Shown: piece after piece, positions 8,201-16,829 of the stretch
Layout: each line of letters begins with the position of its first letter
How positions within the stretch are numbered: the first letter of the stretch is position 1
NCBI RefSeq assembly: GCF_000720455.1
Contig: NZ_JOAK01000004.1
Coordinates: forward strand, 62,001 to 126,000
DNA length: 64,000 bases
Direction: 5' to 3'
From: Streptomyces virginiae
GTDB taxonomy: Bacteria > Actinomycetota > Actinomycetes > Streptomycetales > Streptomycetaceae
The notes under the pieces: generated by a model
What the model was told of the DNA's origin: nothing
The model's database searches: none
Seen by the model: only the letters and a program-made list of their open reading frames with translations
Translations under genes and position numbers: made by a program

Positions 8201-9892
8201 GTGAACCGCATACGCTCCCTCTCCCTGCCGCTCGCCGTGACCGTCGCCGCCGGGGCGCTGACGGCTCTCGCCGCCGGTGCGGCACAGGCCGCGGACGTCA
8301 ACGTCGCCCGCAACGGCGGCTTCGAGTCGGGTCTCGCCAACTGGTCCTGTTCCGGCGGGAGCGGCGCCGCCGTCTCCTCGCCCGTCTACGCCGGGGCCGG
8401 CGCCCTGAAGGCCACACCGGCCGGTTCCGACAACGCGCGCTGCAGTCAGACCGTCACGGTCAAGCCGAACTCGACGTACACGCTGAGCACACAGGTGCAG
8501 GGCAGCTACGTCTACCTCGGCGCGACCGGGACGGGCACCCAGGACGTCTCCACCTGGACCCCCGGCTCGGGCGGCGGCTGGCAGAAGCTGTCCACCACCT
8601 TCACCACCGGCCCCTCCACCACCCAGGTCACCGTCTACACGCACGGCTGGTACGGCCAGCCGGCCTACACCGTGGACGAGTTCAGCGTCTTCGGCCCGGA
8701 CGGCGGCGGGGGCACCGACCCCGGGCCGGGCATCCCGGGCGCACCGGCCGGAGCCGCCGTTTCCGGCCAGAGCGCGAACGGTCTCACCCTTTCGTGGAAC
8801 GCCGTCAGCGGCGCGTCCGGCTACCACGTGTACCAGGACGGCGCCCGCGTCCAGACCGTGTCCGGCACCTCTGCCCCGATCTCCGGTCTCGCGCCGTCCA
8901 CCTCGTACTCCTTCCAGGTGAGCGCGTACAACACGGCGGGTGAGGGCCCCAAGTCGGCTCCGGTGACGGGAACCACGACCGGCGGCGGGAACCCGGGGAA
9001 CCCGGCCGTCCCCAAGCACGCCCTGACCGGCTACTGGCAGAACTTCAACAACGGCGCGACCGTCCAGAAGATCTCCGACGTCTCCGCGCAGTACGACATC
9101 ATCGCCGTCTCCTTCGCCGACGCCACCACCACGCCCGGCGCCATCACCTTCAACCTCGACTCGGCCGGCCTCGGCGGTTACACCGTCGCCCAGTTCAAGG
9201 CCGACATCGCCGCGAAGAAGGCGGCCGGGAAGTCGGTCATCCTCTCCATCGGCGGCGAGAAGGGGACCATCACGGTCAACGACCCCGCCTCCGCGACCAA
9301 CCTCGCGAACTCGGCGTACGCCCTGATGCAGGAGTACGGCTTCACCGGCATCGACATCGACCTGGAGAACGGCCTCAACCCCACCTACATGACGCAGGCG
9401 CTGCGCGCCCTGTCCGCGAAGGCGGGCCCGTCGCTGGTGATCACCATGGCCCCGCAGACGATCGACATGCAGTCCACGCAGGGCGGCTACTTCAAGACGG
9501 CGCTCAACATCAAGGACATCCTCACCGTCGTCAACATGCAGTACTACAACAGCGGCTCGATGAACGGCTGCGACGGCAAGGTCTACTCACAGGGCTCTGT
9601 GGACTTCCTCACCGCGCTGGCCTGCATCCAGCTGGAGGGCGGCCTCGACGCCTCGCAGGTGGGCATCGGCGTCCCGGCCTCCCCCAGCGGCGCGGGCAGC
9701 GGCTACGTCTCCCCGACGGTCGTCAACAACGCCCTGGACTGCCTGGCCCGCGGCACGAACTGCGGATCCTTCAAGCCGTCGAAGACCTACCCGGGGCTGC
9801 GCGGCGCGATGACCTGGTCCACCAACTGGGACGCCAAGGCGGGTAGTGCTTGGTCGAACTCGGTGGGTCCCAAGGTCCACGGGCTCCCGTAG
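8201..9892 (+). CDS. Secreted family 18 chitinase with carbohydrate-binding and fibronectin III domains
   Basis: This 563-residue enzyme would hydrolyse beta-1,4 links in chitin outside the cell. The domain order is signal peptide (1-30, cut after AAQA), N-terminal jelly-roll carbohydrate-binding module (about 32-165), Gly/Pro linker, fibronectin type III domain (about 178-262), and GH18 catalytic domain (about 272-563). The catalytic loop reads FTGIDIDLENG, giving the D385/D387/E389 acid motif. The first Asp of the canonical DxxDxDxE is Thr. The start is the GTG at 8201, with GGAG 5 bases upstream and a proper signal peptide. A dre-like box precedes it. Confidence 0.93.
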   Translation: MNRIRSLSLPLAVTVAAGALTALAAGAAQAADVNVARNGGFESGLANWSCSGGSGAAVSSPVYAGAGALKATPAGSDNARCSQTVTVKPNSTYTLSTQVQGSYVYLGATGTGTQDVSTWTPGSGGGWQKLSTTFTTGPSTTQVTVYTHGWYGQPAYTVDEFSVFGPDGGGGTDPGPGIPGAPAGAAVSGQSANGLTLSWNAVSGASGYHVYQDGARVQTVSGTSAPISGLAPSTSYSFQVSAYNTAGEGPKSAPVTGTTTGGGNPGNPAVPKHALTGYWQNFNNGATVQKISDVSAQYDIIAVSFADATTTPGAITFNLDSAGLGGYTVAQFKADIAAKKAAGKSVILSIGGEKGTITVNDPASATNLANSAYALMQEYGFTGIDIDLENGLNPTYMTQALRALSAKAGPSLVITMAPQTIDMQSTQGGYFKTALNIKDILTVVNMQYYNSGSMNGCDGKVYSQGSVDFLTALACIQLEGGLDASQVGIGVPASPSGAGSGYVSPTVVNNALDCLARGTNCGSFKPSKTYPGLRGAMTWSTNWDAKAGSAWSNSVGPKVHGLP

Positions 9893-10017
9893 GCGGTACG
9901 TGTGGGGGTGGCCGGATCGGTTCGGCCGGCGTCCGAGGTCCTTGACCGGGACATGCCACAAGAGGACGCTGAGCGCGTCCGCACGGCTACCCCCACACTC
10001 CCCACCCAGGAGAACGC

Positions 10018-11349
10018 ATGCGGCTCCATACCCGCCGGAGGGCCGGCCTGACGGCGGCCCTGCTGGCGCTCGCGCTGGGCGCACCCGCCTACGGCATGAG
10101 CGCGACGGCAGCGCCACCGCCCAGCCCGTCCACCGCCACCCAGGACGAGGCCATCGTCCAGTACCGGATCCACGGACCCTCCACCGTCGCCGACCGCACC
10201 GCCCTGCTCCGTACGGGCGTCTCGATCGACGAGGTGGACGACCACACCGTGGTGGTCAGCGCCGACACCATGCAGGCCAGGAAGCTGAAGGAGCTGGGCT
10301 ACAAGCTGACCGCCCTGCCCGGGCCCCCGGACCGCTCGCTGCCCGGCATCGCCGCCAGCCCGATGGACTTCCCCTCGGCGGACTCCAAGTACCACAACTA
10401 CGCCGAGGCGACGGCCGAGATCAACCAGCTCGTCGCGCAGTACCCGGCGATCGCCTCCAAGCAGGTGATCGGCAAGTCGTACCAGGGCCGGGACCTCCTC
10501 GCCATCAAGATCAGCGACAACGTCGCGACGGACGAGTCCGAGCCCGAGGTGCTCTTCACCGCGCACCAGCACGCCCGCGAGCACCTGACCGTCGAGATGG
10601 CGCTGTACCTGCTCAAGGAGTTCACCTCCAAGTACGGCACCGACTCCCGCGTCACGAACGCCGTCAACGGCCGCGAGATCTGGATCGTCCCGGACCTCAA
10701 CCCGGACGGCGGCGAGTACGACATCGCCACCGGCTCCTACCGCTCCTGGCGCAAGAACCGGCAGCCCAACTCCGGATCCTCCTACGTCGGCACCGACGAG
10801 AACCGGAACTGGAACTACAAGTGGGGCTGCTGCGGCGGCTCCAGCAGCAGCAAGAGCTCCGAGACCTACCGCGGCGCGGCCGCCGAGTCCGCGCCCGAGG
10901 TGAAGGTCGTGTCGGACTTCGTGCGCAGCCGGGTGATCGGCGGCAAGCAGCAGATCAAGGCCGCGATCGACTTCCACACCTACAGCGAGCTGGTGCTGTG
11001 GCCGTTCGGCTACACCTACAACGACACCGCCCCGGGCCTGACCGCCGACGACCTCGCCGTCTACAAGAAGATCGGCACGAGCATGGCGGCCAGCAACGGC
11101 TACACGCCGGAGCAGTCGAGCGACCTCTACATCACGGACGGGACGATCGACGACTGGCTGTGGGGCAACCAGAAGATCTTCTCCTACACCTTCGAGATGT
11201 ACCCGGAGAGCGGCGGCGGCGGCTTCTACCCGCCGGACGAGGTGATCGACCGCGAGACCGCCCGCAACAAGGACGCCGTGCTCCAGCTCCTGGAGAACGC
11301 GGACTGCATGTACCGCTCGATCGGCAAGGAAGCCCAGTACTGCTCATAG
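10018..11349 (+). CDS. Secreted M14-family zinc carboxypeptidase
   Basis: This 443-residue secreted metallopeptidase has a signal peptide (about 1-32), a propeptide-like region (about 40-110) and an M14 catalytic domain (about 120-430). Zinc ligands are visible as H185-A-R-E188 in AHQHARE and H320 in DFHTYS. The likely catalytic Glu is E393 in TFEMYPE. The ATG has AGGAG 5 bases upstream. It lies 125 bases after the chitinase gene on the same strand, but I see no evidence of a shared transcript. It likely releases C-terminal residues from extracellular peptides. Confidence 0.92.
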   Translation: MRLHTRRRAGLTAALLALALGAPAYGMSATAAPPPSPSTATQDEAIVQYRIHGPSTVADRTALLRTGVSIDEVDDHTVVVSADTMQARKLKELGYKLTALPGPPDRSLPGIAASPMDFPSADSKYHNYAEATAEINQLVAQYPAIASKQVIGKSYQGRDLLAIKISDNVATDESEPEVLFTAHQHAREHLTVEMALYLLKEFTSKYGTDSRVTNAVNGREIWIVPDLNPDGGEYDIATGSYRSWRKNRQPNSGSSYVGTDENRNWNYKWGCCGGSSSSKSSETYRGAAAESAPEVKVVSDFVRSRVIGGKQQIKAAIDFHTYSELVLWPFGYTYNDTAPGLTADDLAVYKKIGTSMAASNGYTPEQSSDLYITDGTIDDWLWGNQKIFSYTFEMYPESGGGGFYPPDEVIDRETARNKDAVLQLLENADCMYRSIGKEAQYCS

Positions 11350-11377
11350 CGGGGCGCACGGGCACCTGAACCGGGGG

Positions 11378-11420
11378 CGCCCCGCCGCCAGGGGGGCGTC
11401 CCCTCCCCTGCGGCGGGGCG
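11378..11420. terminator. Bidirectional hairpin between convergent genes
   Basis: CGCCCCGCCGC (11378-11388) pairs with GCGGCGGGGCG (11410-11420). The stem is extended by AGGGG/CCCCT after a one-base bulge. It sits between the 3' ends of the carboxypeptidase gene and the convergent ridA gene. There is no T-run, as is common for Streptomyces terminators. Confidence 0.65.
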
Positions 11421-11434
11421 TCGGCCCCTGTCCA

Positions 11435-11488
11435 GGGGCGTGCGGGGCGTGCGGGGCGTGCGGGGCGTGCGGGGCGTGCGGGGCGTCA
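11435..11488. repeat. 9-base tandem repeat overlapping the ridA stop
   Basis: Five perfect copies of GGGGCGTGC run from 11435 to 11479, and a partial sixth copy reaches the ridA stop codon at 11486. The array lies immediately downstream of the hairpin at 11378-11420. Short GC-rich tandem repeats of this kind are prone to slippage, and the last copy touches the C-terminal codons of ridA. Confidence 0.85.
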
Positions 11489-11896
11489 GCCCAGGACGGC
11501 GAGCGCGTCGATCTCGATGAGCAGCCCGGCCGGCAGGCCCACGTACACGGTGGTGCGGGCGGCCGGGGCCTCCTTCAGTCCCTGCTCCTCGAAGTAGGCG
11601 TTGTAGAGGTCGTTCATCTCGGCGAAGTGCGCCGTGTCGGTGAGGTAGACGCGGATCATCATCACGTCGTCCCAGCCCGCGCCGCCCGCCTCCAGCACGG
11701 AGCGGACGTTCTCCAGCGTCTGGAGGGTCTGCTCGCGCAGCGTCGGCCCGGCCGGCGTCGGCGGCCGGCCCTCCACGTGCGGCAGGAACCCGACCTGCCC
11801 GGCCACCTGCAGGATGTTCCCCTTGCGCACCCCGTGCGAGAACTTCGCGGGCGGGACGGTGTGGGTGGCGGGGGTGAGGGCGGTCTTCTCGGTCAC
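11486..11896 (-). CDS. RidA-family reactive enamine/imine deaminase
   Basis: This 136-residue protein has the full YjgF/YER057c/UK114 fold. The C-terminal signature AARTTVYVGLPAGLLIEIDA contains the conserved arginine that binds the substrate carboxylate. RidA enzymes hydrolyse 2-aminoacrylate and related intermediates released by PLP enzymes. The GTG start overlaps the TGA of the iclR gene (GTGA, 11893-11896), so the two are coupled. The divergent operon encodes a PLP-dependent amino acid deaminase, which explains the need for an imine deaminase. Confidence 0.92.
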   Translation of the reverse strand: MTEKTALTPATHTVPPAKFSHGVRKGNILQVAGQVGFLPHVEGRPPTPAGPTLREQTLQTLENVRSVLEAGGAGWDDVMMIRVYLTDTAHFAEMNDLYNAYFEEQGLKEAPAARTTVYVGLPAGLLIEIDALAVLG

Positions 11897-12651
11897 GCTG
11901 TCTCCTTCTCCTGAACTCCTGAATAGTCCTGGCTGATGGCACCGGCGGTACGCAGTACCTGCGGCAGCAGTTCGAGCAGCCCCTCCGCCGGGACGACCAC
12001 CCTTGGCGCGGAGACGGACAGCGCGGCGACGACCCGCCCGCCGGGCCCGCGCACGGGCGCGCCCAGGCAGTTGATCGACTCCTCGTGGCCGCCGAGGTCG
12101 GTGGCCCAGCCCTGCTCCCGTACGAGGTCCAGTTCGCGGAGGAAGGCCTCGGCGTCCGGGGTGGAGCGGGCGGTGTAGCGGGGGTACTCGATGCGGTGGG
12201 CGAGGGCCCGGCGTTCGCCCTCGGGGAGGTCGGCGAGGAGCAGCTTGGCGACGGCGGCGACGGTGAGGGGCACGGGCCTGCCGATGCGGGAGTACATGCG
12301 CACCGGGTAGCGGCTGTCGACCTTGTCGACGTAGACGACCTCGTCGTCCTGGTGCAGGGCGAGGTGCACCGTGTGGCCGGTGGCATGGTTCAGCTCGGCC
12401 AGGTGGGGGCGGGCGACCTCGCGGACGTCGAGGTTCTCGATGGCCTCGGCGGCGAGCGCGAAGAGGCGCGCGCCGAGGCGGTAGCGGCCGTCGGGACAGC
12501 GGTAGACGAAGCCGCCCTCGTTCAGGGTGCGCAGCAGGCGCAGCGCGGTGCTCTTGTGCACGCCCAGCTCGTCGGCGACGTCGCCGAGGCCGGCGGGTCC
12601 CTTCGCGAGCAGCGGCAGGATGCCGAGCGCTCTTTCGACCGACTGGCTCAT
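11893..12651 (-). CDS. IclR-family transcriptional regulator
   Basis: This 252-residue regulator has an N-terminal winged helix-turn-helix (about 3-60, LGDVADELGVHKSTALRLLR) and a C-terminal IclR effector domain (about 75-240) containing INCLGAPVRGPGGRVVAALSVS. I chose the ATG at 12651 (MSQSVERAL), because the upstream in-frame extension is Arg/Gly-rich antisense sequence. It is divergent from the amino acid deaminase gene and cotranscribed with ridA. It probably controls both directions through the repeats at 12801-12826, sensing a D-amino acid or keto-acid product. Confidence 0.92.
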   Translation of the reverse strand: MSQSVERALGILPLLAKGPAGLGDVADELGVHKSTALRLLRTLNEGGFVYRCPDGRYRLGARLFALAAEAIENLDVREVARPHLAELNHATGHTVHLALHQDDEVVYVDKVDSRYPVRMYSRIGRPVPLTVAAVAKLLLADLPEGERRALAHRIEYPRYTARSTPDAEAFLRELDLVREQGWATDLGGHEESINCLGAPVRGPGGRVVAALSVSAPRVVVPAEGLLELLPQVLRTAGAISQDYSGVQEKETA

Positions 12652-12800
12652 CCCGCGTCCTCCCGTACGGTCACGACGACCACCGGCTCCGCCGGCGCAC
12701 CGGGCTCGGCCCGGAGCTGCGCCTCCACGCCGGCGAGGGTGAACCTTCCGCACGTTGACCCGCCGTCACCGGGGATGTTAGACAGCATGCAGTGCTACAC

Positions 12801-12826
12801 GCAACGACCGTTGCAGGCAACGCAAC
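12801..12826. promoter_or_regulatory. Candidate IclR operator (GCAAC/GTTGC repeats)
   Basis: The segment reads GCAAC-GACC-GTTGC-AG-GCAAC-GCAAC. Two overlapping inverted repeats of GCAAC/GTTGC share the central half-site, and a fourth half-site follows directly. It lies 20 bases upstream of the amino acid deaminase start in the divergent iclR intergenic region. Assignment to the adjacent IclR regulator is inference from position and symmetry. Confidence 0.55.
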
Positions 12827-12845
12827 ACACCCGGGAGGCATCCGC

Positions 12846-14132
12846 ATGGCCAGCGCCAGCGACCCCGTCAAGGACCTCGCCGACGAGCCGGTCGACCACC
12901 GGTTCAAGGGCCTGCCCCCGGACGCCCAGGCGGACGGCCTCACCGTCGGGCAGCTCGCCGCCCAGCGCCGCGACCTGCACACCGGCGGGTTCACCACCCC
13001 CGTCCTGACCCTCGACGCGGACGCGCTGGAGCACAACCTCGCCGCGCTCGGCACCTACGCCGCCCGCCACGACCTCGCCTTCGCCCCGCACGGCAAGACC
13101 TGCATGTCCCCGCAGCTCTTCCGCCGCCAGCTGGACCACGGCGCGTGGGGCATCACCGCCGCCGTCCCCCACCAGGCCCGCGTCTACCGCGCCTTCGGCA
13201 TCCGGCGGATCTTCCTCGCCAACGAGCTCGTCGACGCGGCCGCGCTGCGCTGGGTGGCCGGCGAACTCGCCGCCGACCCCGCCTTCCGCTTCGTCTGCTA
13301 CGTCGACTCCGTGCGCGGGGTCCAGCTCATGGACCGGGCCCTGCGGGGCGCGCCCGCCCGCGTCGACGTCGTCGTCGAGCTCGGCGCCGGCGAGGGCGCC
13401 CGTACCGGTGCCCGCACCGACGAGGACTGCCGCGCCGTCGCCGACGCGGTCGCCGCCACCACCACCCTGCGCCTAGTCGGCATGGGCGGTTACGAGGCCG
13501 AGGTGCCCGAGGCCGACCCCGCGCGCGTCCACGCGTACCTGCGCCGGCTGACCGCCCTCGCCGTCGAGTTCGACAAGGCGGGCCGGTTCGCGGCCGACCT
13601 CGACGAGATCGTCGTCAGCGCCGGCGGCTCCGCCTGGTTCGACGCCGTCGCCGACGTCTTCGCCGAGCTCCTGGAGCTCTCCCGGCCCGTCCTGAAGCTG
13701 CTCCGCTCGGGCGCGTACGTCTCCCACGACCACGGCTGGTACACCCGCCTGACCCCCTTCAACCGCCACCCCGAGGAGGGCGGTCTGCGCCCGGCGTTCC
13801 GTCTGTGGACCCAGGTCGTCTCCCGCCCCTCCCCCACCCAGGCCTTCGTCAACGCGGGCAAGCGCGACATCGCCTACGACCTGGGCCTGCCCGAGGCCGA
13901 ACTGGTCCGCGACCCGCTCACCGGCGAGGAGCGGCCCGCCACGGGCATCCGCGTCGTGAAGCTGTCCGACCAGCACGCCTGGCTGGAGACCGGCTCGGCC
14001 GACGACGTCCGGGTCGGCGACTGGGTGGCCCTCGGCATGTCCCACCCCTGCACGATCTTCGAGAAGTGGCCGCTGATCCCGGTCGTGGAGGCCGACGGCA
14101 CCGTCACCGACTACGTCCGCACCTTCTTCTAG
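12846..14132 (+). CDS. PLP-dependent amino acid deaminase / D-serine dehydratase-like protein
   Basis: This 428-residue fold-type III PLP enzyme has an alanine racemase-like barrel. The PLP lysine is expected at K84 in PHGKTCMSP, matching the PxxKT motif of D-threonine aldolase and D-serine dehydratase proteins. The C-terminal domain carries the metal pair H400 and C402 in GMSHPCTIF and an upstream DQHAWLE, as in zinc-dependent eukaryotic-type D-serine dehydratases. The ATG at 12846 has GGGAGG 8 bases upstream. It likely deaminates a D-amino acid to an enamine or keto acid. It is followed 8 bases later by the D-aminoacylase gene. Confidence 0.9.
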   Translation: MASASDPVKDLADEPVDHRFKGLPPDAQADGLTVGQLAAQRRDLHTGGFTTPVLTLDADALEHNLAALGTYAARHDLAFAPHGKTCMSPQLFRRQLDHGAWGITAAVPHQARVYRAFGIRRIFLANELVDAAALRWVAGELAADPAFRFVCYVDSVRGVQLMDRALRGAPARVDVVVELGAGEGARTGARTDEDCRAVADAVAATTTLRLVGMGGYEAEVPEADPARVHAYLRRLTALAVEFDKAGRFAADLDEIVVSAGGSAWFDAVADVFAELLELSRPVLKLLRSGAYVSHDHGWYTRLTPFNRHPEEGGLRPAFRLWTQVVSRPSPTQAFVNAGKRDIAYDLGLPEAELVRDPLTGEERPATGIRVVKLSDQHAWLETGSADDVRVGDWVALGMSHPCTIFEKWPLIPVVEADGTVTDYVRTFF

Positions 14133-14140
14133 GCCCGGCC

Positions 14141-15721
14141 GTGGACCTGGTCCTGCGGGGCGCCCGTGTCGTCGACGGCACGGGCGGCCCCTCGTACACC
14201 GCGGACGTCGCGGTCCACGAGGGCCGGATCGCCGCCGTCGGCAAACTGTCCGGGGGCCGCGAGACCGTCGACGCGCGCGGTCTCGTCCTGGCCCCCGGCT
14301 TCGTCGACATGCACGCCCACAGCGACCTCGCCCTGCTCCGCGACCCGGACCACAGCGCGAAGGCCGCCCAGGGCGTCACCCTCGAAGTCCTCGGCCAGGA
14401 CGGCCTGTCGTACGCGCCCGTCGACGACCGCACCCTCGACGCGGTCCGGGCCGCCATCGCCGGCTGGAACGGCCCCGGCGACGACGTCGACTTCGACTGG
14501 CGCACCGTCGGCGGGTACCTCGACCGGCTGGACCGCGGCTTCGGCGGCGAGGGCGTAGCCGTCAACGCCGCCTACCTCGTCCCCCAGGGCACGGTCCGCG
14601 CCCACGTCGTCGGCTGGGACGACCGCCCGGCGACCGCGGCCGAACTGGACCGGATGCGCGCCCTCGTCGCCGACGGCCTCGCGCAGGGCGCCGTCGGCAT
14701 GTCCTCCGGGCTCACCTACACCCCCGGCATGTACGCCTCCGGCAGCGAACTGGGCGAACTGTGCCGGGTGGTGGCCCGCTACGGCGGCTACTACTGCCCC
14801 CACCACCGCAGTTACGGCCGGGGCGCCCTCGCCGCCTACACGGAGATGGTGGACCTGGCCCGGGAGGCCGGCTGCGCCCTGCACCTCGCCCACGCCACCA
14901 TGAACTTCGGCGAGAACGAGGGCCGCGCCCCCGAACTCCTCGCCCTCCTCGACACGGCTCTGGACGCGGGCGCCGACATCACCCTGGACAGCTACCCGTA
15001 CACCCCCGGCTGCACCACCCTCGTGGCACTGCTGCCGAGTTGGGCGAACGCGGGCGGCCCGGAGGCGGTCCTGGCCCGGCTGCGCGACGACGACCAGGCC
15101 GCGCGGATCCGGCACGCGCTGGAGACCGAGGGCGCCGACGGCTGCCACGGGGTCCCCGTCGACTGGTCGACGATCGAGGTCTCGGGCGTCGCCGACCCCG
15201 CGTACGCCGCTCACGTGGGCACCCGCGTGGACGGCTGGGACACCGCCCGCCGGCTCCTGATCGGCGACCGGCTCGCGCCGACGGTCCTCCAGCACGTCGG
15301 CCACGAGGAGAACGTCCGGACGATCATGCGCCACCGCGCCCACACCGGCGGCTCCGACGGCATCCTCCAGGGCGCGAAACCGCACCCGCGGGCGTACGGC
15401 ACCTTCCCGCACTACCTGGGGCACTACGTCCGCGAACTCGGCCTGCTCTCCCTGGAGGAGTGCGTCGCGCACCTGTCCGGCCGCCCCGCGGCGCGGCTGC
15501 GCCTGCCCGACCGGGGCCTGGTCCGCGTGGGCCACCGGGCCGACCTCGTCCTCTTCGACCCGGACACGGTCGCGGCCGGCTCCACGTACGAGCGGCCCCG
15601 CACGCTGCCCACCGGGATCCCGCACGTCCTGATCGGCGGACGGTTCGTGATGCGCGACGGGCGCAGGACCCAGGTGCTGGCCGGACGTTCGGTGCGCCGG
15701 ACCGAGCGCGGGCCACGGTGA
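14141..15721 (+). CDS. N-acyl-D-amino-acid deacylase (D-aminoacylase)
   Basis: This 526-residue amidohydrolase would release free D-amino acids from N-acyl-D-amino acids. The N-terminal metal motif is DMHAHSD. Further histidines lie in PHHRSYG and LHLAHATM, and an aspartate in GSDGIL near the C-terminal end of the barrel. The family ending DLVLFDP is present. It follows the amino acid deaminase gene by 8 bases in the same operon, so the pair would make and then deaminate a D-amino acid. The GTG at 14141 is the first start after the upstream stop. Confidence 0.9.
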   Translation: MDLVLRGARVVDGTGGPSYTADVAVHEGRIAAVGKLSGGRETVDARGLVLAPGFVDMHAHSDLALLRDPDHSAKAAQGVTLEVLGQDGLSYAPVDDRTLDAVRAAIAGWNGPGDDVDFDWRTVGGYLDRLDRGFGGEGVAVNAAYLVPQGTVRAHVVGWDDRPATAAELDRMRALVADGLAQGAVGMSSGLTYTPGMYASGSELGELCRVVARYGGYYCPHHRSYGRGALAAYTEMVDLAREAGCALHLAHATMNFGENEGRAPELLALLDTALDAGADITLDSYPYTPGCTTLVALLPSWANAGGPEAVLARLRDDDQAARIRHALETEGADGCHGVPVDWSTIEVSGVADPAYAAHVGTRVDGWDTARRLLIGDRLAPTVLQHVGHEENVRTIMRHRAHTGGSDGILQGAKPHPRAYGTFPHYLGHYVRELGLLSLEECVAHLSGRPAARLRLPDRGLVRVGHRADLVLFDPDTVAAGSTYERPRTLPTGIPHVLIGGRFVMRDGRRTQVLAGRSVRRTERGPR

Positions 15722-15731
15722 ACGCGCCACC

Positions 15732-15743
15732 TACGATGGCCCC
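15732..15743 (+). promoter_or_regulatory. Leaderless-type -10 box for the DUF218 gene
   Basis: TACGAT (TANNNT) at 15732-15737 ends 6 bases before the ATG at 15744. Transcription would therefore begin at or next to the start codon, the standard layout of leaderless actinobacterial mRNAs. There is no ribosome binding site before this ATG. Confidence 0.6.
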
Positions 15744-16760
15744 ATGGTCGCCTTCGCCCTCGCCGCCCTGCTGTTCCTCGCGTTCTGCATAAGCGTCCGG
15801 CAGGACCGGCGCCGCTTCAGCAACGCCGTACTCCTGGGACTGACCTTCCTCACGGCCTTCTCCGCCCTCTTCCTCCAGGTGGGCAAGCTGCCCTTCTGGG
15901 CGGCCGTCACGGTCGTCGTCCTCACCTTCGCCTCGCCCGCGTTCGGCATCCTGGCGCTCGGCGTCCTCCTCGTGCGCAACGGCATGACCATGGTCCGCAA
16001 GGAGGGCTTCCGCCCGGCCAACCTGCTGTCGATGCTCGCGGGCCTCGCGATCTTCGCGCTGATCGCGTTGCTGATCCTCGTCGCCGTGGTCGGCTCCCCC
16101 GTCCTCGGCGGCATCGCCGGAACCCTCACCGTCGTCGCCGGCTACGTCTCCTTCGTCTTCTTCTGCTTCCTCGGCTACGCGTTCCTCTACGGCCGGATCA
16201 AGGTGCGCGGCGACATCGACCACGTGGTCATGCTGGGCTCGGGCCTGATCGGCGGGGACCGCGTGCCGCCGCTGCTGGCCTCACGCCTGCGCAAGGGGCA
16301 GCAGATCTACGAGCGCCAGCTGGCCCGCGGCGGCCGGCCGCCGGTGCTGCTCGTCTCGGGTGGCAAGGGCTCGGACGAAAAGGTCGCGGAGGCCCGGGCG
16401 ATGGCGGACTGGCTGATCGCGGAGGGCGTGCCGGCGGACCACATCGTGCTGGAGGACCGGTCCACGACGACCGAGGAGAACATGCGCTTCAGCCGGGAGA
16501 TCATGGAGGCGCACGATCCGGCGTACCGGTGCGTGGTCGTCACCAACAACTTCCACGCCTTCCGGGCCGCGATGCTGGCGCGCAAGACCGGCGTCAACGG
16601 GCAGGTGCTGGGCTCCCCCACCGCGAAGTACTACTGGCCGAGCGCGACCATCCGCGAGTTCGTCGCGATCTTCTGGGAACACCGGACCGTGAACCTCGCC
16701 ATCTGCGGCCTGCTGGCCGTCTTCGGCGCGCTCGGCACGCTGGCCGCGGTCCTCGTCTGA
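15744..16760 (+). CDS. DUF218/YdcF-type integral membrane protein
   Basis: This 338-residue protein has an N-terminal membrane region of about four helices (roughly 1-150) and a C-terminal DUF218 domain (about 155-310). It carries the typical motifs VVMLGSGL, LLVSGGKGSDEK, VLEDRSTTTEENMRFS and VVTNNFHAFRAA. A further hydrophobic segment lies at the C terminus. DUF218 proteins such as SanA/ElyC relate to envelope integrity, but the biochemical role is unknown. The gene starts 22 bases after the D-aminoacylase stop and appears to have its own leaderless promoter. Confidence 0.88.
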   Translation: MVAFALAALLFLAFCISVRQDRRRFSNAVLLGLTFLTAFSALFLQVGKLPFWAAVTVVVLTFASPAFGILALGVLLVRNGMTMVRKEGFRPANLLSMLAGLAIFALIALLILVAVVGSPVLGGIAGTLTVVAGYVSFVFFCFLGYAFLYGRIKVRGDIDHVVMLGSGLIGGDRVPPLLASRLRKGQQIYERQLARGGRPPVLLVSGGKGSDEKVAEARAMADWLIAEGVPADHIVLEDRSTTTEENMRFSREIMEAHDPAYRCVVVTNNFHAFRAAMLARKTGVNGQVLGSPTAKYYWPSATIREFVAIFWEHRTVNLAICGLLAVFGALGTLAAVLV

Positions 16761-16829
16761 CGCGCGGCGACGACGGAGAAGGTGCCGTGACTCCCCCCTT
16801 GGCAGTCACGGCACCGGTCACCGTACGAA

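Noticed and set aside
11435..11488. Possible CRISPR-like array
   Set aside because: The 9-base units are contiguous with no spacers. This is a simple tandem repeat.
13145..14140. Extension of the D-aminoacylase frame upstream into the deaminase gene
   Set aside because: The first 330 codons are Arg-rich out-of-frame sequence over the deaminase. The real amidohydrolase begins at the GTG at 14141.
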